From the NCBI RefSeq assembly GCF_040712315.1, contig NC_134015.1, positions 51,181,964 to 51,245,963 on the forward strand: a stretch of DNA of 64,000 nt. The letters run 5' to 3'. Shown in pieces: positions 1 through 10,460 of this stretch (within the stretch, counting starts at the first letter, position 1; the number at the start of each line of letters is the position of its first letter). The position numbers and the translations under genes were made by a program. Origin of the DNA: Castanea sativa (taxonomy: Eukaryota > Streptophyta > Magnoliopsida > Fagales > Fagaceae). Under the pieces are notes generated by a model, which worked only from the letters and a program-made list of their open reading frames with translations, had not been told where the DNA came from and ran no database searches.

Positions 1-15
1 TTCACTTCAAAAAGG

Positions 16-23
<8 letters not shown>

Positions 24-53
<30 letters not shown>
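24..53. repeat. (AG)n microsatellite
   Basis: Uninterrupted AG dinucleotide run of about 15 units, preceded by a short TA run. Confidence 0.9.
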
Positions 54-56
<3 letters not shown>

Positions 57-628
57 GTAGAGTTTCATTTGATATAGAATTTAAATCCAATTGGAATCAA
101 GATTTCTAATCAATTTGTTTGTTGCTACCTCATAAATCTCATAAAAAGTGGAATAAAAAAAAGGTCATATGAATAGAAAGAAAGAAAAAACAATTTTTTA
201 TAGAAAAAGAGAAACTTTTCTTTTATGACCAAAAAAAAAAAACAAATAAACAAATGTTTTTTTTTTAGAAAAACAAAAGTTCATTATATATAAATATTTT
301 TTTTTTTTTGGAGAAGAAAGAAAAGGTGTTTACTTTAAACTTAAATACTTATTACCTTATTTATAATTTTTTTTAACTTTATCCAAAAACATTTTTGGTA
401 AATCTGTATGAACAATAATTATCTAAAAAAAAAGTCACATGTGAAGAGGAAGATTTTGCTTTTGAATACGTTGATATTTTTTTCTTTTTTACGGGTATTA
501 TGTTTTTTTTTTTTACACCAAGTAATATAATTTAATTTTAAAAATGAATAGATGAATATTGTTGTTGTTTTTAGTATTTTTACATGTACTGTTTTTTTTT
601 TCACCCAGTAATATAATTTAAATAAAAA

Positions 629-771
629 AAAAGGATTAGATAAAGAGTTTGAATTGTAATCAAATTAAAAAAAATTATCAACTTATAAATTATAATAATA
701 AAAGGATTAGATGAAGAGTTTGAATTGTAATCAAATTAAGATTTTTATCAATTTAGAAATTATAGAAGAAG
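629..771. repeat. Tandem direct repeat, about 71 bp x 2
   Basis: Two imperfect adjacent copies, about 629-699 and 700-771. Both carry the block AAGGATTAGATRAAGAGTTTG at an offset of 71 bases, followed by similar AT-rich sequence. Confidence 0.7.
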
Positions 772-2049
772 AAGATAAGTACAAAAAAAAAATTATTTAT
801 TTTTTAAAATTTTAAAAAAAAAAATTCTGCAATTTATTACAACCACTCAACACAAATACGACTTTTAAACCCAACTTTTATTATTATTATTATTATATAA
901 AGAGTTTTGATTTGGTGTTAGTCGCTTTCTCTAGCCGTAAGCACAATTGCTTCAGGATTTATAAGGTCGCTTTCCATTTTTTCCTTGATATATAGATTAG
1001 TAAGTATTCCCACAGCATGATTGTTAGTTCGACATTTTGCTTTGGAGTTCCATGTCAAAGTCATCGTGTAATCTTATCGGATAACCCGATGGACTAATTG
1101 CTTGTGGTATCAAAATATTCATGTGTTCCAACTTCCAATTGGTAAAAGTATTACTTAATTTATTCTTAACTCAAAATTTTCCCTATGGAATTGAAATATG
1201 TTGTTAGGTGAGTAAGAGAGTTGCATTTCCTTGAGTTGATGTTGGTGATGTTTCAGTGTGTGAGTGATTTTAAACGTTCTATTTCACAAAATAGGTGAGA
1301 AGAAGCTAAGTGTAAAAAATAAGAGGGGATTGAGGACCAATAGTGAAAGCATTTTGAATTTCAGGAATCAGATTTAATGACATAAAGTGAGACAATTGTG
1401 TAGTGGGGTGAAGAAGTTTACTTATTGTAATTATAATGACCATCATAATGACAATAACTTTTCACATTCTAAAAAATAAATCACATGTACCAAAAGAAGG
1501 CTTTGACTAATTAGAACTCCCCCTTATATATAACTTTTAAAACTTGTTGTGTACTACATAAAAAGTAATATATGCTGAACCTATCTTCTCACTGCTGAAG
1601 AATTGAATAGGTTTGTAACAAATTACCTGGATAGTGGATAGCAACACAGTGGACAGCAAGAAGTTTTACTGGTATAATGAGGGGATTGACAACCAATAGG
1701 AAGATTGTGAACCCATTACTGCTAAAGAAGTTTTACCTTCTCTATGATTAGGAAAATGAAGTCCAATAACGAATATAATGGAGATGATCTATCAAAACTT
1801 AGGTATCATAAAATGACACTAAACAATAACATCCATTTAGACTTGTTGGCAATCATCCATATCTTTTAGCATTAAGAAGTACCAAATTGCAAATACAATA
1901 AAGAAAATATAAATGACAAAAAAAAAGGACCTTGGGTGGTGCATAAAACAAACCAATACAAAAAAATAAATAAATAAATAAAAACTTTGAGTGATCTATA
2001 GTAGAACATAACTCTAAGTAAATAAAATTTCAACGTGTCTACAAGATGA

Positions 2050-2758
2050 ACATATTTCATGATTAGTCACGACTTCCTTTCTTTCCATTCTCACTTTCTC
2101 CCCTAAATGATGGTGGTGCATTAATTGATTCATGACTGCCAAGTATGTTGAATGTCTCACTATATACCTTGCAATTTGACTAGTTGCCATCAATGTTTCG
2201 TTGGTTATAGAAGAGTTTCCTTTCCATGAACACAGTAGACCCCATATTTTTGGAAGTGGTACATTCTTGACCCACGGCTTTATTTTGCCCCAAGGTGTAT
2301 CAATTGCTTTTCTCCTAGGCTTCTTCGGCTTTTTACCTTGTGGTAGTGGATTTAACTGACCATTTTCAGCATTAGTAAATGTTATGGCTATAGCATTTGT
2401 GGTTGACTATGCACTACTTTTTGAATGTGCTTGCGCACTTACTGCTAAATGTGGTGGTCTCATTGACTTGATTTTCACATGCCCTTGCATGTGCATTTGT
2501 GCTTGCACTTGCACCCTAGCCCCATCACCATCTTATCAACTGGCCCATCACCATCTTATCAAAAGCATCATCATTAGCATCATCACCATTACTTGAGTCT
2601 TTGGAATTTTCAAAAATGTTTATATCATCATCCTCATCCATATCACAATCGTTGCCCTTGAACACATCATCAAAACATGCATCACATCCAACCCCACCAG
2701 CAACTGCAACAAGTTGAGTGAAATTTCCCACATCATCAATTATGTTAGGCATATCCAC
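2050..2758 (-). pseudogene. Degenerate coding remnant, family not recognised
   Basis: Read on the minus strand there is an acidic stretch (2758 down to about 2560, rich in Asp, Asn and Glu). After a one-base frame change comes about 150 codons broken by a single in-frame stop, with a basic KKPKKPRRK segment (near 2310) and a Trp-rich WGKIKPWVKNVPLPKIWGLL stretch. This looks like the corpse of a real protein gene rather than random frame. The acidic-then-basic layout would suit a transposase or transposon-captured fragment, but I recognise no domain. An 18-bp local duplication around 2521-2563 lies at the frame break. What it encoded is unknown. Confidence 0.3.
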
Positions 2759-3061
2759 ACAGTGCTCTCTATATCATCAATTATGACTCATAATATATGA
2801 AGTGTCGTGATATGGCAAAATATTCAACAATTTCCATTCAATTCAGTCCATACTATCATAGCCCTCAAACACATCATCAAAACATGCATCACATCCAACC
2901 CCACCAGCAGCTGCAACAAGTTGAGTGAAATATCCCACATCAGCAATTATGTTAGGCACATCCACACAGTGCTCTCTATATCATCAATTATGATTCATAA
3001 TATATGAAGTGTCGTGATATGGCAAAATATTCAACAGTTTCCATTCAATTCAGTCCATACT
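2654..3061. repeat. Tandem duplication, 207-bp unit x 2
   Basis: Copy 1 (2654-2860) and copy 2 (2861-3061) match almost base for base at an offset of 207. Both contain the run ATGCATCACATCCAACCCC and end in TTCAATTCAGTCCATACT. The first copy overlaps the acidic part of the degenerate coding remnant, so the duplication repeats part of that old open frame. Confidence 0.9.
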
Positions 3062-4659
3062 TCGTGGGCATTTTTACTAATTGGAGAAACCTGGTTACCT
3101 TGGAAGAGAGAGGCGCTGCCGAAATGAGAAAGAAGGCACCACTGGAAGGAAGAGGAAGGGGTTGCCATCCTGACATTAGAGAATTTGGTTTGCCTTGTTT
3201 AATGAGATAAGAGAAATTTATTATCAAACAAAAAAAAAAATTGATTTGGGTTTTTTTCAAAAACATTGATAGGCGGTACAGCAGTTTTATTTTAAAAGAA
3301 ATTAACCTAGCAGTACATCCATTTGTTGACGTGGCAATATTTATTTATTTTTATTTAAGCTATTTGACATATTAGACTTTTCCATCTAATAAATAACGGC
3401 AATGACTAAACTAACATGATATTGAAAGGTTAAAGACCAACTTGACATAATTGAAATGTTATGAACTAAATTGAAATATAGTGTAAAGAATATGAACTAT
3501 TTATATAATTTTTCCATTTTATTGATTCAATTGATTAATGTAGGATGAAGATTAAGCATGAAATAGACAAGAAGAGATTTCTTTGCATGATAATTGGCAC
3601 CTTGATTAGGGGTACTTTCTATATGAAATTTAGGCATCAAGCCATCAAGTTTAAGTCCAAATTCATGGATAAGTACATGAAGAAAGATAGGAAAGTGAGA
3701 TTCCAGAACATGTGTTCTAAAACAATGCTCAAGTTAGAATTTTTTTTTTTTAGGACAATATTTTTTTTTTTAATAAATTTTTAGTACAATAATTGTTTGC
3801 TCGAAAATGACTTACCTTCTCCTTTCGGATTGGTTCCTTTCAAATTCTTGGGACCATACCCTCTCTAGTACTGTCACTTTGTGTGATTATGGGAGGTGTT
3901 AATGTGTTATAGTGATTTGTGTGAATCGATGGCGTATTTGATTTTGACCCCAAAAAAAATTGACTTGGCCCCTAACATCCTTCGCATCCTAAAACCAAAC
4001 AAACAAAAAAAAAAAAGCAAAAGCCCAAATAACCATAGCCCAACAACAAAATTTAAACAATCAACATATGTAAGCCCAAAAATTTGCCAAAAATTTACCA
4101 AACCCATCAGATTCAGTTAAACAAAATCGATCCCAAAAATTCCAAAAAAAAAAAAACCCACTAAATTAGAGCTGGTTTGGCCACTATAGAAAGCAAATAA
4201 AGTAACTAAAGTAGAGTTAATTAGTCTAGAATATTTAAATAGAGTTTATTAATGGGCCTGTTTGGTTCGAAAACTTATGTATATCTCACACTCTTTCACT
4301 CCAATTTTGGGCCTATTTGGTGTATACCATATGAACTATGAAAGGGATACCAATCCAGCTGCAGGGGACAATTGTGTTAGTTTGGCAAATCAGTTGGCTC
4401 AATGTTATTATGCTGAGCGAGCACCTTTTGTTCGAGCATAAGGCAGTTAAACTTCAACAAGCCTCTCTTCAGTCAGCAACTTCCTCAGCTGGATGGGCTC
4501 TCTTCGGCTAGCCAAATGCTTCGGATGCAGCAAATTTTTGAGAGGAAGGGAAGTGAGAGGAGGATGAAAGAAGTTTATGGAAGAGTAAAGGAAAAACAAA
4601 AACAAAAAAAAAACTGAAGCAAAGGAGGAGGTCTGAAAATGAAAAGAAAAGAAACAAAA

Positions 4660-4698
<39 letters not shown>

Positions 4699-5174
4699 AA
4701 TAAATAAAAAACCAACGGTAATAAGAAGTAGATGTGGCAATACACTACCATTGGGTGCACCGTAATTACACTTTTGCCACTAAACTCAGTTTTCATGATT
4801 TGAAAACTCTTTTTTTATTGGTTACTGGTTGCTAATGGTTGATTGAATATTCATCTTTTATTGCTTTTATGTTTTATCTAATGATTTCTAAATTGCTTAA
4901 TTTTTATTAAAGTTAATTAGTTGAACATTTGTCTCTTTTTTTATATAAACAAAAAATTGAGCAATTGTCTTTAGTTTAGCATCTTTATATCAAATAGATT
5001 GTTATATATAAATAATTAACTTAATAATAATTTTCTTCTATTCCTTTTCACCTAGCAACCATAATTAATGTAAGTAACAATTAACGTATTGTAATGTATT
5101 AAGAAACAATTATTTTATGTCTTTTTATTTATTCATAATTTACAAATACTAAATAAAGAGTCTCGTAAATAAAA
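3062..5174. other. Intergenic DNA, no gene seen
   Basis: AT-rich sequence without a supported gene. Around 3280-3500 lies a fragment resembling decayed TIR-element DNA (phrases such as 'gactaaactaacatgatattgaaaggttaaagacc'-like text are typical of that class). 4250-4330 has 'cctgtttggttcg'-type motifs common at MITE ends, but no partner end was found. A short open frame at 3545-3784 has no recognisable domain and I do not call it a gene. Confidence 0.5.
4661..4709. repeat. (AAT)n then (AAAT)n microsatellite
   Basis: About ten ATA/AAT units followed directly by about five AAAT units. On the opposite strand this creates an Ile-rich open frame with no coding meaning. Confidence 0.85.
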
Positions 5175-5596
5175 ATTGTCTAAATGTGAATTTATTTGTG
5201 ATATATTTATTGTTCAAAATTATTGAGCTAAGTGAGTAGAGGGGTGAATTTCAACAATGGTATTACTGAAATTGTGAGAAAAAATAAGAGAGAGTGAAGA
5301 GAAATGATGTGACCAAAAAGAGGAGAAATAAAAAGTAATTTCAATAATACGGTTGCTGAAATATCTACTGCCCAATTTTTGTTCCTATGCACAACTACCT
5401 AGCTGACTGATACCAAAATAGGAGGAGAGAGGAGAGAAGAAAAAAAAAAGTTGAATTGTGTCAATCTCTTTGCTGAAATAGGAGGAGAGAGGAGAGAGGA
5501 GAGAGAAATAAAAAGTTGAATTGTGGCAATACCATTGCCACAATTACCAATTTGTTTTCTCTCTCCTTCTATTTCTGCAACTCAATTGACCCTATT
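5175..5596. repeat. Left arm of a large imperfect inverted repeat
   Basis: This arm reads the same, imperfectly, as the reverse complement of 6266-6694 plus 7651-7731. Anchors on both sides include ATTGTCTAAATGTGA (5175 and, inverted, 7717-7731), GTGAGAAAAAATAAGAGAGAG, AGAGAAATGATGTGA, and the self-complementary block ATTGTGGCAATACCATTGCC at the inner end. It probably represents a non-autonomous DNA element with long terminal inverted repeats. I could not find a convincing outer TSD. Confidence 0.8.
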
Positions 5597-6265
5597 GTAA
5601 TTTTTTCTCCTAGTTCGGCAACTAAATTGCCATAATTACTATCTTTTTGTCATACTTATTCAATTTTTTTATTATTATAACTTTTAATATGGTCAGTGTT
5701 TATATTGACCATGGGAAACACTTATTTAATAATAGAACACTCCCAATATATATAATTTTATTGTCGCCTACAAATCCTCCAAAATGTCTAATTCATCCTC
5801 AGCTTATTCCTTGCCTTTAAATCCCATACTGTCTGTTTCTCCAACAAAAAAAAAAATCTCATACTATCTATGCACTAATGTTGATTTTTTTCTCTCCCTT
5901 TTAAATTGGCAACACCAATGCTAATATTTTTATCTTTCTTCCAACACTAATTTTGATTTCACAATTATTATTATTATTATTAAGGGCACCCTTGTGTATT
6001 GCATTTAATTCTTTAGATTCACATGTGATTGGCCAAATGTATCATGTATATTGTATTGATTTTCAAGTTGAAAATCTTTGCATGCCATCATCTTTCACAT
6101 AAGGAATAAGAATATTTGCAACTTTGCATTTTACTTCTTTCTTTCTTTTTTTTCCATTTACCTCTATGTTAAAGTGATATCCATGTAATCTATGCATAGG
6201 TTCTATGATTTTTTTTTTTTTTTTGTAGACAACCTATTCATAAATGCTTTATAGGTTAACTGCAA
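5597..6265. other. Spacer between inverted-repeat arms
   Basis: About 670 bp of AT-rich DNA enclosed by the two arms. No open frame of note and no recognised motif. If the arms are transposon TIRs, this is the element interior, and it has no coding capacity. Confidence 0.6.
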
Positions 6266-6694
6266 TTGAGTTGCCAAAATAAAAGAAAAAAGAAAACAAA
6301 ATGGTAATTGTGGCAATGAGATTGCCACAATTCAAATTTTTTCCTCTCTCCTCTCCTTCTATTTCGACAATGAGTTTGCCACAATTCAATCTCTCCTCTT
6401 ATTTCGGCAATGGTATTGCTATAATTCTACTTTTTTTTTCTCTCCCTCTCCTCTCTCCCCTTATTTTGGCATTGAGATTTCCACAATTCAATTTTTTTCT
6501 CTCTCCTCTCTCTTCCTATTTTGATTAGTTAGGCATGGCACAAAAATTAGGCAGCAAATATATCGGCAATGGTATTGCCGAAATTACTTTTTCTCTCTCC
6601 ATCCTTTTATTTTTAGAAACTTCTCTCTCCTCTATTTGTTCACATCATTTCTCTTTTCTCTCTCTTATTTTTTTCTCACAATTTTTATAATACC
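6266..6694. repeat. Right arm (inner part) of the inverted repeat
   Basis: Inverted match to 5175-5596. Within it, about 6300-6600 is built of roughly five loose tandem modules. Each has a GGCAATG(A/G)NATTGCCACAATTCAA-like palindromic head followed by a CT-rich tail of about 40 bases. The arm is broken at 6694 by an inserted element and resumes at 7651. Confidence 0.8.
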
Positions 6695-7164
6695 TGATGA
6701 GTCCAAAAAAAAACGGCTTTGTCATTCAATGATGGACGAACCCGAGATACATTACGCATTTATAGCAAGCATTTATGGCAAGGAGTAACAAACAAAGTAA
6801 GGAAAAGAAGACGTTACACAAGTCAAAGCATCAGTCTATAGCACCTCAACTGTTACAAATGAGAATGAATATGGAGATCAATTGCTCATCAAAGACCAAG
6901 ATAGCTATAAAATCAAAGGGGAGCAACACCAAAAGGTACACACAATTCTCGCCCCAAAAACTACTCCTAAATTGAATTCTTTTGCATTACACTTCAACGG
7001 AATCCAATTCTAACTTAATCAGCAGAGGATGTTTGGCAAACACCACATCGGTGTATCACTTTTTCTCTATTTTAGATCTATTGCAGGTTCGTACCTAGAT
7101 GAATCCATTACTGTTGTCTATTCACATTGACAAAGATCTCAACTGTTGATTTTCTGCATCATCA
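6695..7164. repeat. LTR-like unit, copy 1 (470 bp)
   Basis: Begins TGATGAGTCC and ends GCATCATCA, giving a short terminal inverted repeat TGATGA/TCATCA with TG...CA ends. It aligns along its whole length with copy 2 at a fixed offset of 481. Many differences are transitions and several fall at CpG sites, as expected for an old methylated repeat. The 66-codon open frames in both copies are shadows of the repeat. Confidence 0.75.
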
Positions 7165-7175
7165 ATTATTATTAG

Positions 7176-7645
7176 TGATGAGTCCAAAAAATAATGGGTT
7201 CATCATTCAATAATGGACAAACCTAAGATATGTTACACATTTGTAGCAAGTATTTATGACAAGGAGTAATGGACGGAGTAACGGGAAAGAAGACATTACA
7301 CAAGTCAAAGCATCAGTTGTAACACCTCAACCGTTACAAATGAGAATGAATGCAAAGATTTGTTGTTCATTAAAGACTAAGATAGCTATAAAATCAAAAG
7401 GGAACAACATCAAAAGGTACACACAGTTCTCTCCCCAAAAATTACTCATAAGTTGAATTCTTTTGTAATACACTTCAACCGAATCTCATTCTAACTTAAT
7501 CATCAAAGAGTGTTTGGCAAACACCATACCTATGTATCACTTTTTCTCTATTTCAAATCTGTTGCAAGTTTGTCCTTGGATGAAGTCATTACCATTGTCC
7601 ATCAATGCTAACAAAGATCTCAACTATTGATTTTATGCATCATCA
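7176..7645. repeat. LTR-like unit, copy 2 (470 bp)
   Basis: Exactly the same length as copy 1 and in the same orientation, with the same TGATGAGTCC start and CATCATCA end. An 11-bp AT-rich linker (7165-7175) separates the two. The shared block GTTTGGCAAACACCA lies near base 350 of each copy. Confidence 0.75.
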
Positions 7646-7650
7646 ATATC

Positions 7651-7731
7651 ATTGCCGAAATTTACTTCTTTCCTCACTCAGCTAAATAACTTCCAACAAT
7701 TATATCACAAGTAAACTCACATTTAGACAAT
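7651..7731. repeat. Right arm (outer part) of the inverted repeat
   Basis: Continuation of the right inverted-repeat arm after the LTR-like insertion. It matches 5175-5260 in reverse complement (for example TCACATTTAGACAAT at 7717-7731 against ATTGTCTAAATGTGA at 5175). Confidence 0.75.
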
Positions 7732-9020
7732 ATATAGCCAAAAGAATCACTAAATAAATGTTATTTTTTTTTATTTTAATGAATTTCTTTTGTTCATACC
7801 CCCTCTCAATCGAAGGAAGTCAATAATGGGCCGAGCCTAATCCATCTTCATGTTCCCTGCTAGGACCCATTTTGCTTGGTTTTCTCGGTTTCGAAATGCC
7901 CCTATAGCTAGCATTTTTTGTAATGTTCTGTAATAATCGACGGGGCCAAGCATTCTATTTAGGTTGGATAAACTCTTTTGCCATGAAAGTTAGTCGCATG
8001 AGCTTATTATCTGCCTTCTGAATTCTGATTTTGACATATGGGGATTAACTCTACTTTGACTTCTACAAACTCCACCATCAGCCTTGAGAATTGAGATGAC
8101 CCTGAGATTTTTCTTCATGTTCTTCCTTTTCCTCGTGCTTGTCTATTTTCCAACTTGACCATCGCTTATGAATCACTAAAAATCAGTAGCTGCTTTACAC
8201 CCAGAAACTTTTCTATCCATAGGCCTGTTAAGAGCCCAATCTATTTTGGTGTCATTCATTTGTAAACTCAAAGCGGAATACATAGCCCAACTTCTTCATA
8301 GGTGATTAAGATTAAGCCCATCCCACTTGTAAAATTGAATTATTAAAAAAAGTTACAATAATTTTGAAATTATACTTAGGTTGAGATTTATGTACTCCAA
8401 TTTAATTTAGAACTAAAATGGAACTTTGAGGATTTTATATATATAATTATCCTAAAAGATTTTAACCAAATATTGTCTTTGAATGGAGTTATCCTTTTCT
8501 TTTGGGTGTTTAATTTGATTTTTGAAAATTCTCTTAGAATTTCGTCATGTTCAAGAAAATTACTTAACAAAGCAATTGTTTGTGCTTTGCCTTCTGATAT
8601 TTCTCATTGCTTTAGCAACTGCAAGGCATCTCCTTGAAGTGTCGTTGTAACATAATCAGGAATTTTTTTTTTTTTTCCAGGTAGTTTTGTAATTAGTTAT
8701 TATAATTGATAGAGATTGAGCTCAGTCATCATTAGCTTTTATTCGATCTTTAAAGGGTATATAATATACCGTATATTAATTTGTTAGATCAAGGTAATGG
8801 AAGAAATGCCTTTAAAAAAAAAATTAAAAAGCAGCATAAGTACCACCTAGCAAAATAAGATTGGAAAGAATCTATGGAATTTTTGTTGGCAAGAAGACGA
8901 GATCTCCAATGAGTGGCCAATGCGAAATTCCAATTAGTAGGCTAGTAGCATTCTCATTATTATTTGCGGATTTAAGTGAAAATTTCTAACCAAACATCTA
9001 TTTTTATGGATTGCTTAAGA
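7732..9020. other. Intergenic DNA, no gene seen
   Basis: Somewhat less AT-rich than its surroundings (7800-8330), but with no open frame, splice-bounded exon pattern or recognised repeat. 8340-9020 is AT-rich without structure that I can name. Confidence 0.5.
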
Positions 9021-9197
9021 GAAATGTTATGTTCATAACATTTTTACAATAATTTTATAATAAACTCAATGTGGTTGGTTATTATGAGTTGTTATTAATA
9101 GGGTAAAAAATTAATTTCAGTGGTAGGATCAAATTAGAACCAATAACAACTAAATACCTATAAATTATTGTGAAAATATTATAGACGTAACATCTTC
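9021..9197. mobile_element. MITE with about 40-bp terminal inverted repeats
   Basis: The left end GAAATGTTATGTTCATAACA and the reverse complement of the right end (GAAGATGTTACGTCTATAAT) align over about 40 bp, then the similarity fades. The element is about 177 bp with no coding capacity. The superfamily is not assigned because no TSD is clear. Confidence 0.65.
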
Positions 9198-10460
9198 AAC
9201 ACTTTATTAAGGGTTTTCATTTTTAAATGTGTTTCTTGAATGTGCCAACCAAGTCTTTTGGTGTTTTGTTTTTTTCCTTCTTCTTTATACTTTAAATTTA
9301 TTTATTTACCGTCAAAATCTCTTCTATAACTCAATTGCTTAATTACTCGAAATATTTTCAATGAAATATCTTGAGTTAAATTCTCACTTCCCCACTATAA
9401 CTATCAAAAAAATAAACATATATTTTTTATAAAGAATTTGTTTATTTGCTAATAGTGACATCTTTGGTGGTATTTGATATCTATAATTTAAATCTCACCT
9501 TCTCTATTCTCTATTATCTATATATTAAAAAATTATTTAAGAGAATGAGCCATTGAATAAATGATATAGTATTATTTACTTAAATTATAAACTCTGGATA
9601 TAATTTAAATCTCACCTTCTCCATTCCCTATTATCAATGATATAGTATGATATTTTGAATGAAAACATATAAGATTCAAATCCTCTCATCCCTCACTTGA
9701 AAATATATAAGAAAATAAAACTTTAATTGCTTGAGTATTGATTTGATATAAATTATTTTCATGCGTAGAAAGTAGTTACAATTCCTTAGAAATACATTTA
9801 CACTTTATTAGTGGTTTTCATTTTAAATAGGTTTCTTGAATGTGCCAATCAACTCTTTTAGGGTCTGTTTGAATACCGTTTCTTGTTGAAAATTAAAAAC
9901 TGAAATTATTGTAGCAAAATTATTTTTAAATGTGTGAATAGTGTCGTGAGACCCAATTTTAAAGTTTTTTTTTTAAAAAGTAGTTTATGAGTCTTATAAA
10001 CAGTACACGGGACCTACAAAAAAAACACACCACTAGGAAGCAAAATGCGCTTCCCAAACGGAGCTTAGTGTTTTGTTTTTTCCTTCTTTATACTTTTAAA
10101 TTTATTTATTAATTATAAAAAATTATTTAATAATTGATAGTGACATCTTTTATAGTGAGCATATGTGGTTTGAATCCCAACATTTCTATTTCTTGAGTTT
10201 TCTCACTATCTATTTATAAAAAAAAATATTTATTTAAATTGAAGAAAGCAATTCAACAAATGACCTATTAAAAATTTAATTGTCAAAAGTCTTACCATTC
10301 AATGGTATAATATTATATTTTCAATACAAACATGTAAGGTTTAAATTCCTATTCCTTTCACTTGAAAATATATAATAAAAAAATTAAGACTTTAATTACC
10401 TGACTACCTTAGTATTAATTTGGTATAATAGATTCTCGTGCGTAAAATGTAGTTACAATC
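9198..10460. repeat. Tandem segmental duplication (about 600 bp), second copy carrying a MITE
   Basis: Blocks in 9200-9790 recur in order in 9795-10460. 'TTTCTTGAATGTGCCAA' occurs at about 9231 and 9831. 'GTGTTTTGTTTTTTCCTTCTT' lies directly after it in copy 1 and after the MITE in copy 2. 'CACTTGAAAATATATAA' occurs at about 9693 and 10358, and a 'GCGTAAAATGTAGTTACAAT'-like block near each end. The copies are well diverged. Confidence 0.7.
9861..10064. mobile_element. Tourist-like MITE with TTA target duplication
   Basis: Starts GGGTCTGTTTGAATAC and ends CTTCCCAAACGGAGC, flanked by TTA on both sides (9858-9860 and 10065-10067). A 3-bp TTA/TAA duplication and GGGNNTGTTTGG-type ends are typical of PIF/Harbinger-derived Tourist elements. 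Its interior ('TGTAGCAAAATTATTTTTAAATGTGTGAATAG'-type text) recurs in reverse at 53.7-54.2 kb, so this is a local family. Confidence 0.7.

Larger units (their letters stand above)
1..2040. other. AT-rich intergenic DNA, no gene seen
   Basis: Very AT-rich sequence with many A and T homopolymers. I see no coding pattern, tRNA or clear transposon. It contains an (AG)n tract at 24-53 and a direct repeat of about 71 bp described separately. The short open frames here are low-complexity (Lys- or Phe-rich) and are not believable genes. Confidence 0.6.
6690..7650. mobile_element. Inserted pair of LTR-like units with 5-bp target-site duplication
   Basis: The insertion spans 6695-7645, bounded by ATACC (6690-6694) and ATATC (7646-7650), a 5-bp target duplication with one mismatch. 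The uninterrupted site survives in the opposite inverted-repeat arm, which reads GTAATACCATTG when reverse-complemented. The insert starts TG and ends CA, as LTRs do. It consists of two 470-bp copies separated by only 11 bp, so it carries no internal retrotransposon body, primer-binding site or coding region. Confidence 0.75.

Noticed and set aside
3545..3784. 79-codon basic open frame as a small gene
   Set aside because: No domain, no conserved feature, ends in a poly-T-driven Phe run; not supportable.
4447..4796. Ile/Phe-rich minus-strand open frames
   Set aside because: They translate the (AAT)n/(AAAT)n microsatellite and T-rich flank; no coding signature.
6694..6748. CTGATGAGTCC...GGACGAA resembling a hammerhead ribozyme core at the start of LTR-like copy 1
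   Set aside because: The GTCC/GGAC pairing would close a loop of about 29 nt, the base after GAA is C rather than A, copy 2 has lost CGAA, and there is no stem I or stem III partner. The TGATGA start is better explained as an LTR terminus with a TSD next to it.
6695..7645. Retrozyme (hammerhead-bearing miniature retroelement)
   Set aside because: No functional ribozyme, no primer-binding site in the 11-bp linker and no polypurine tract.
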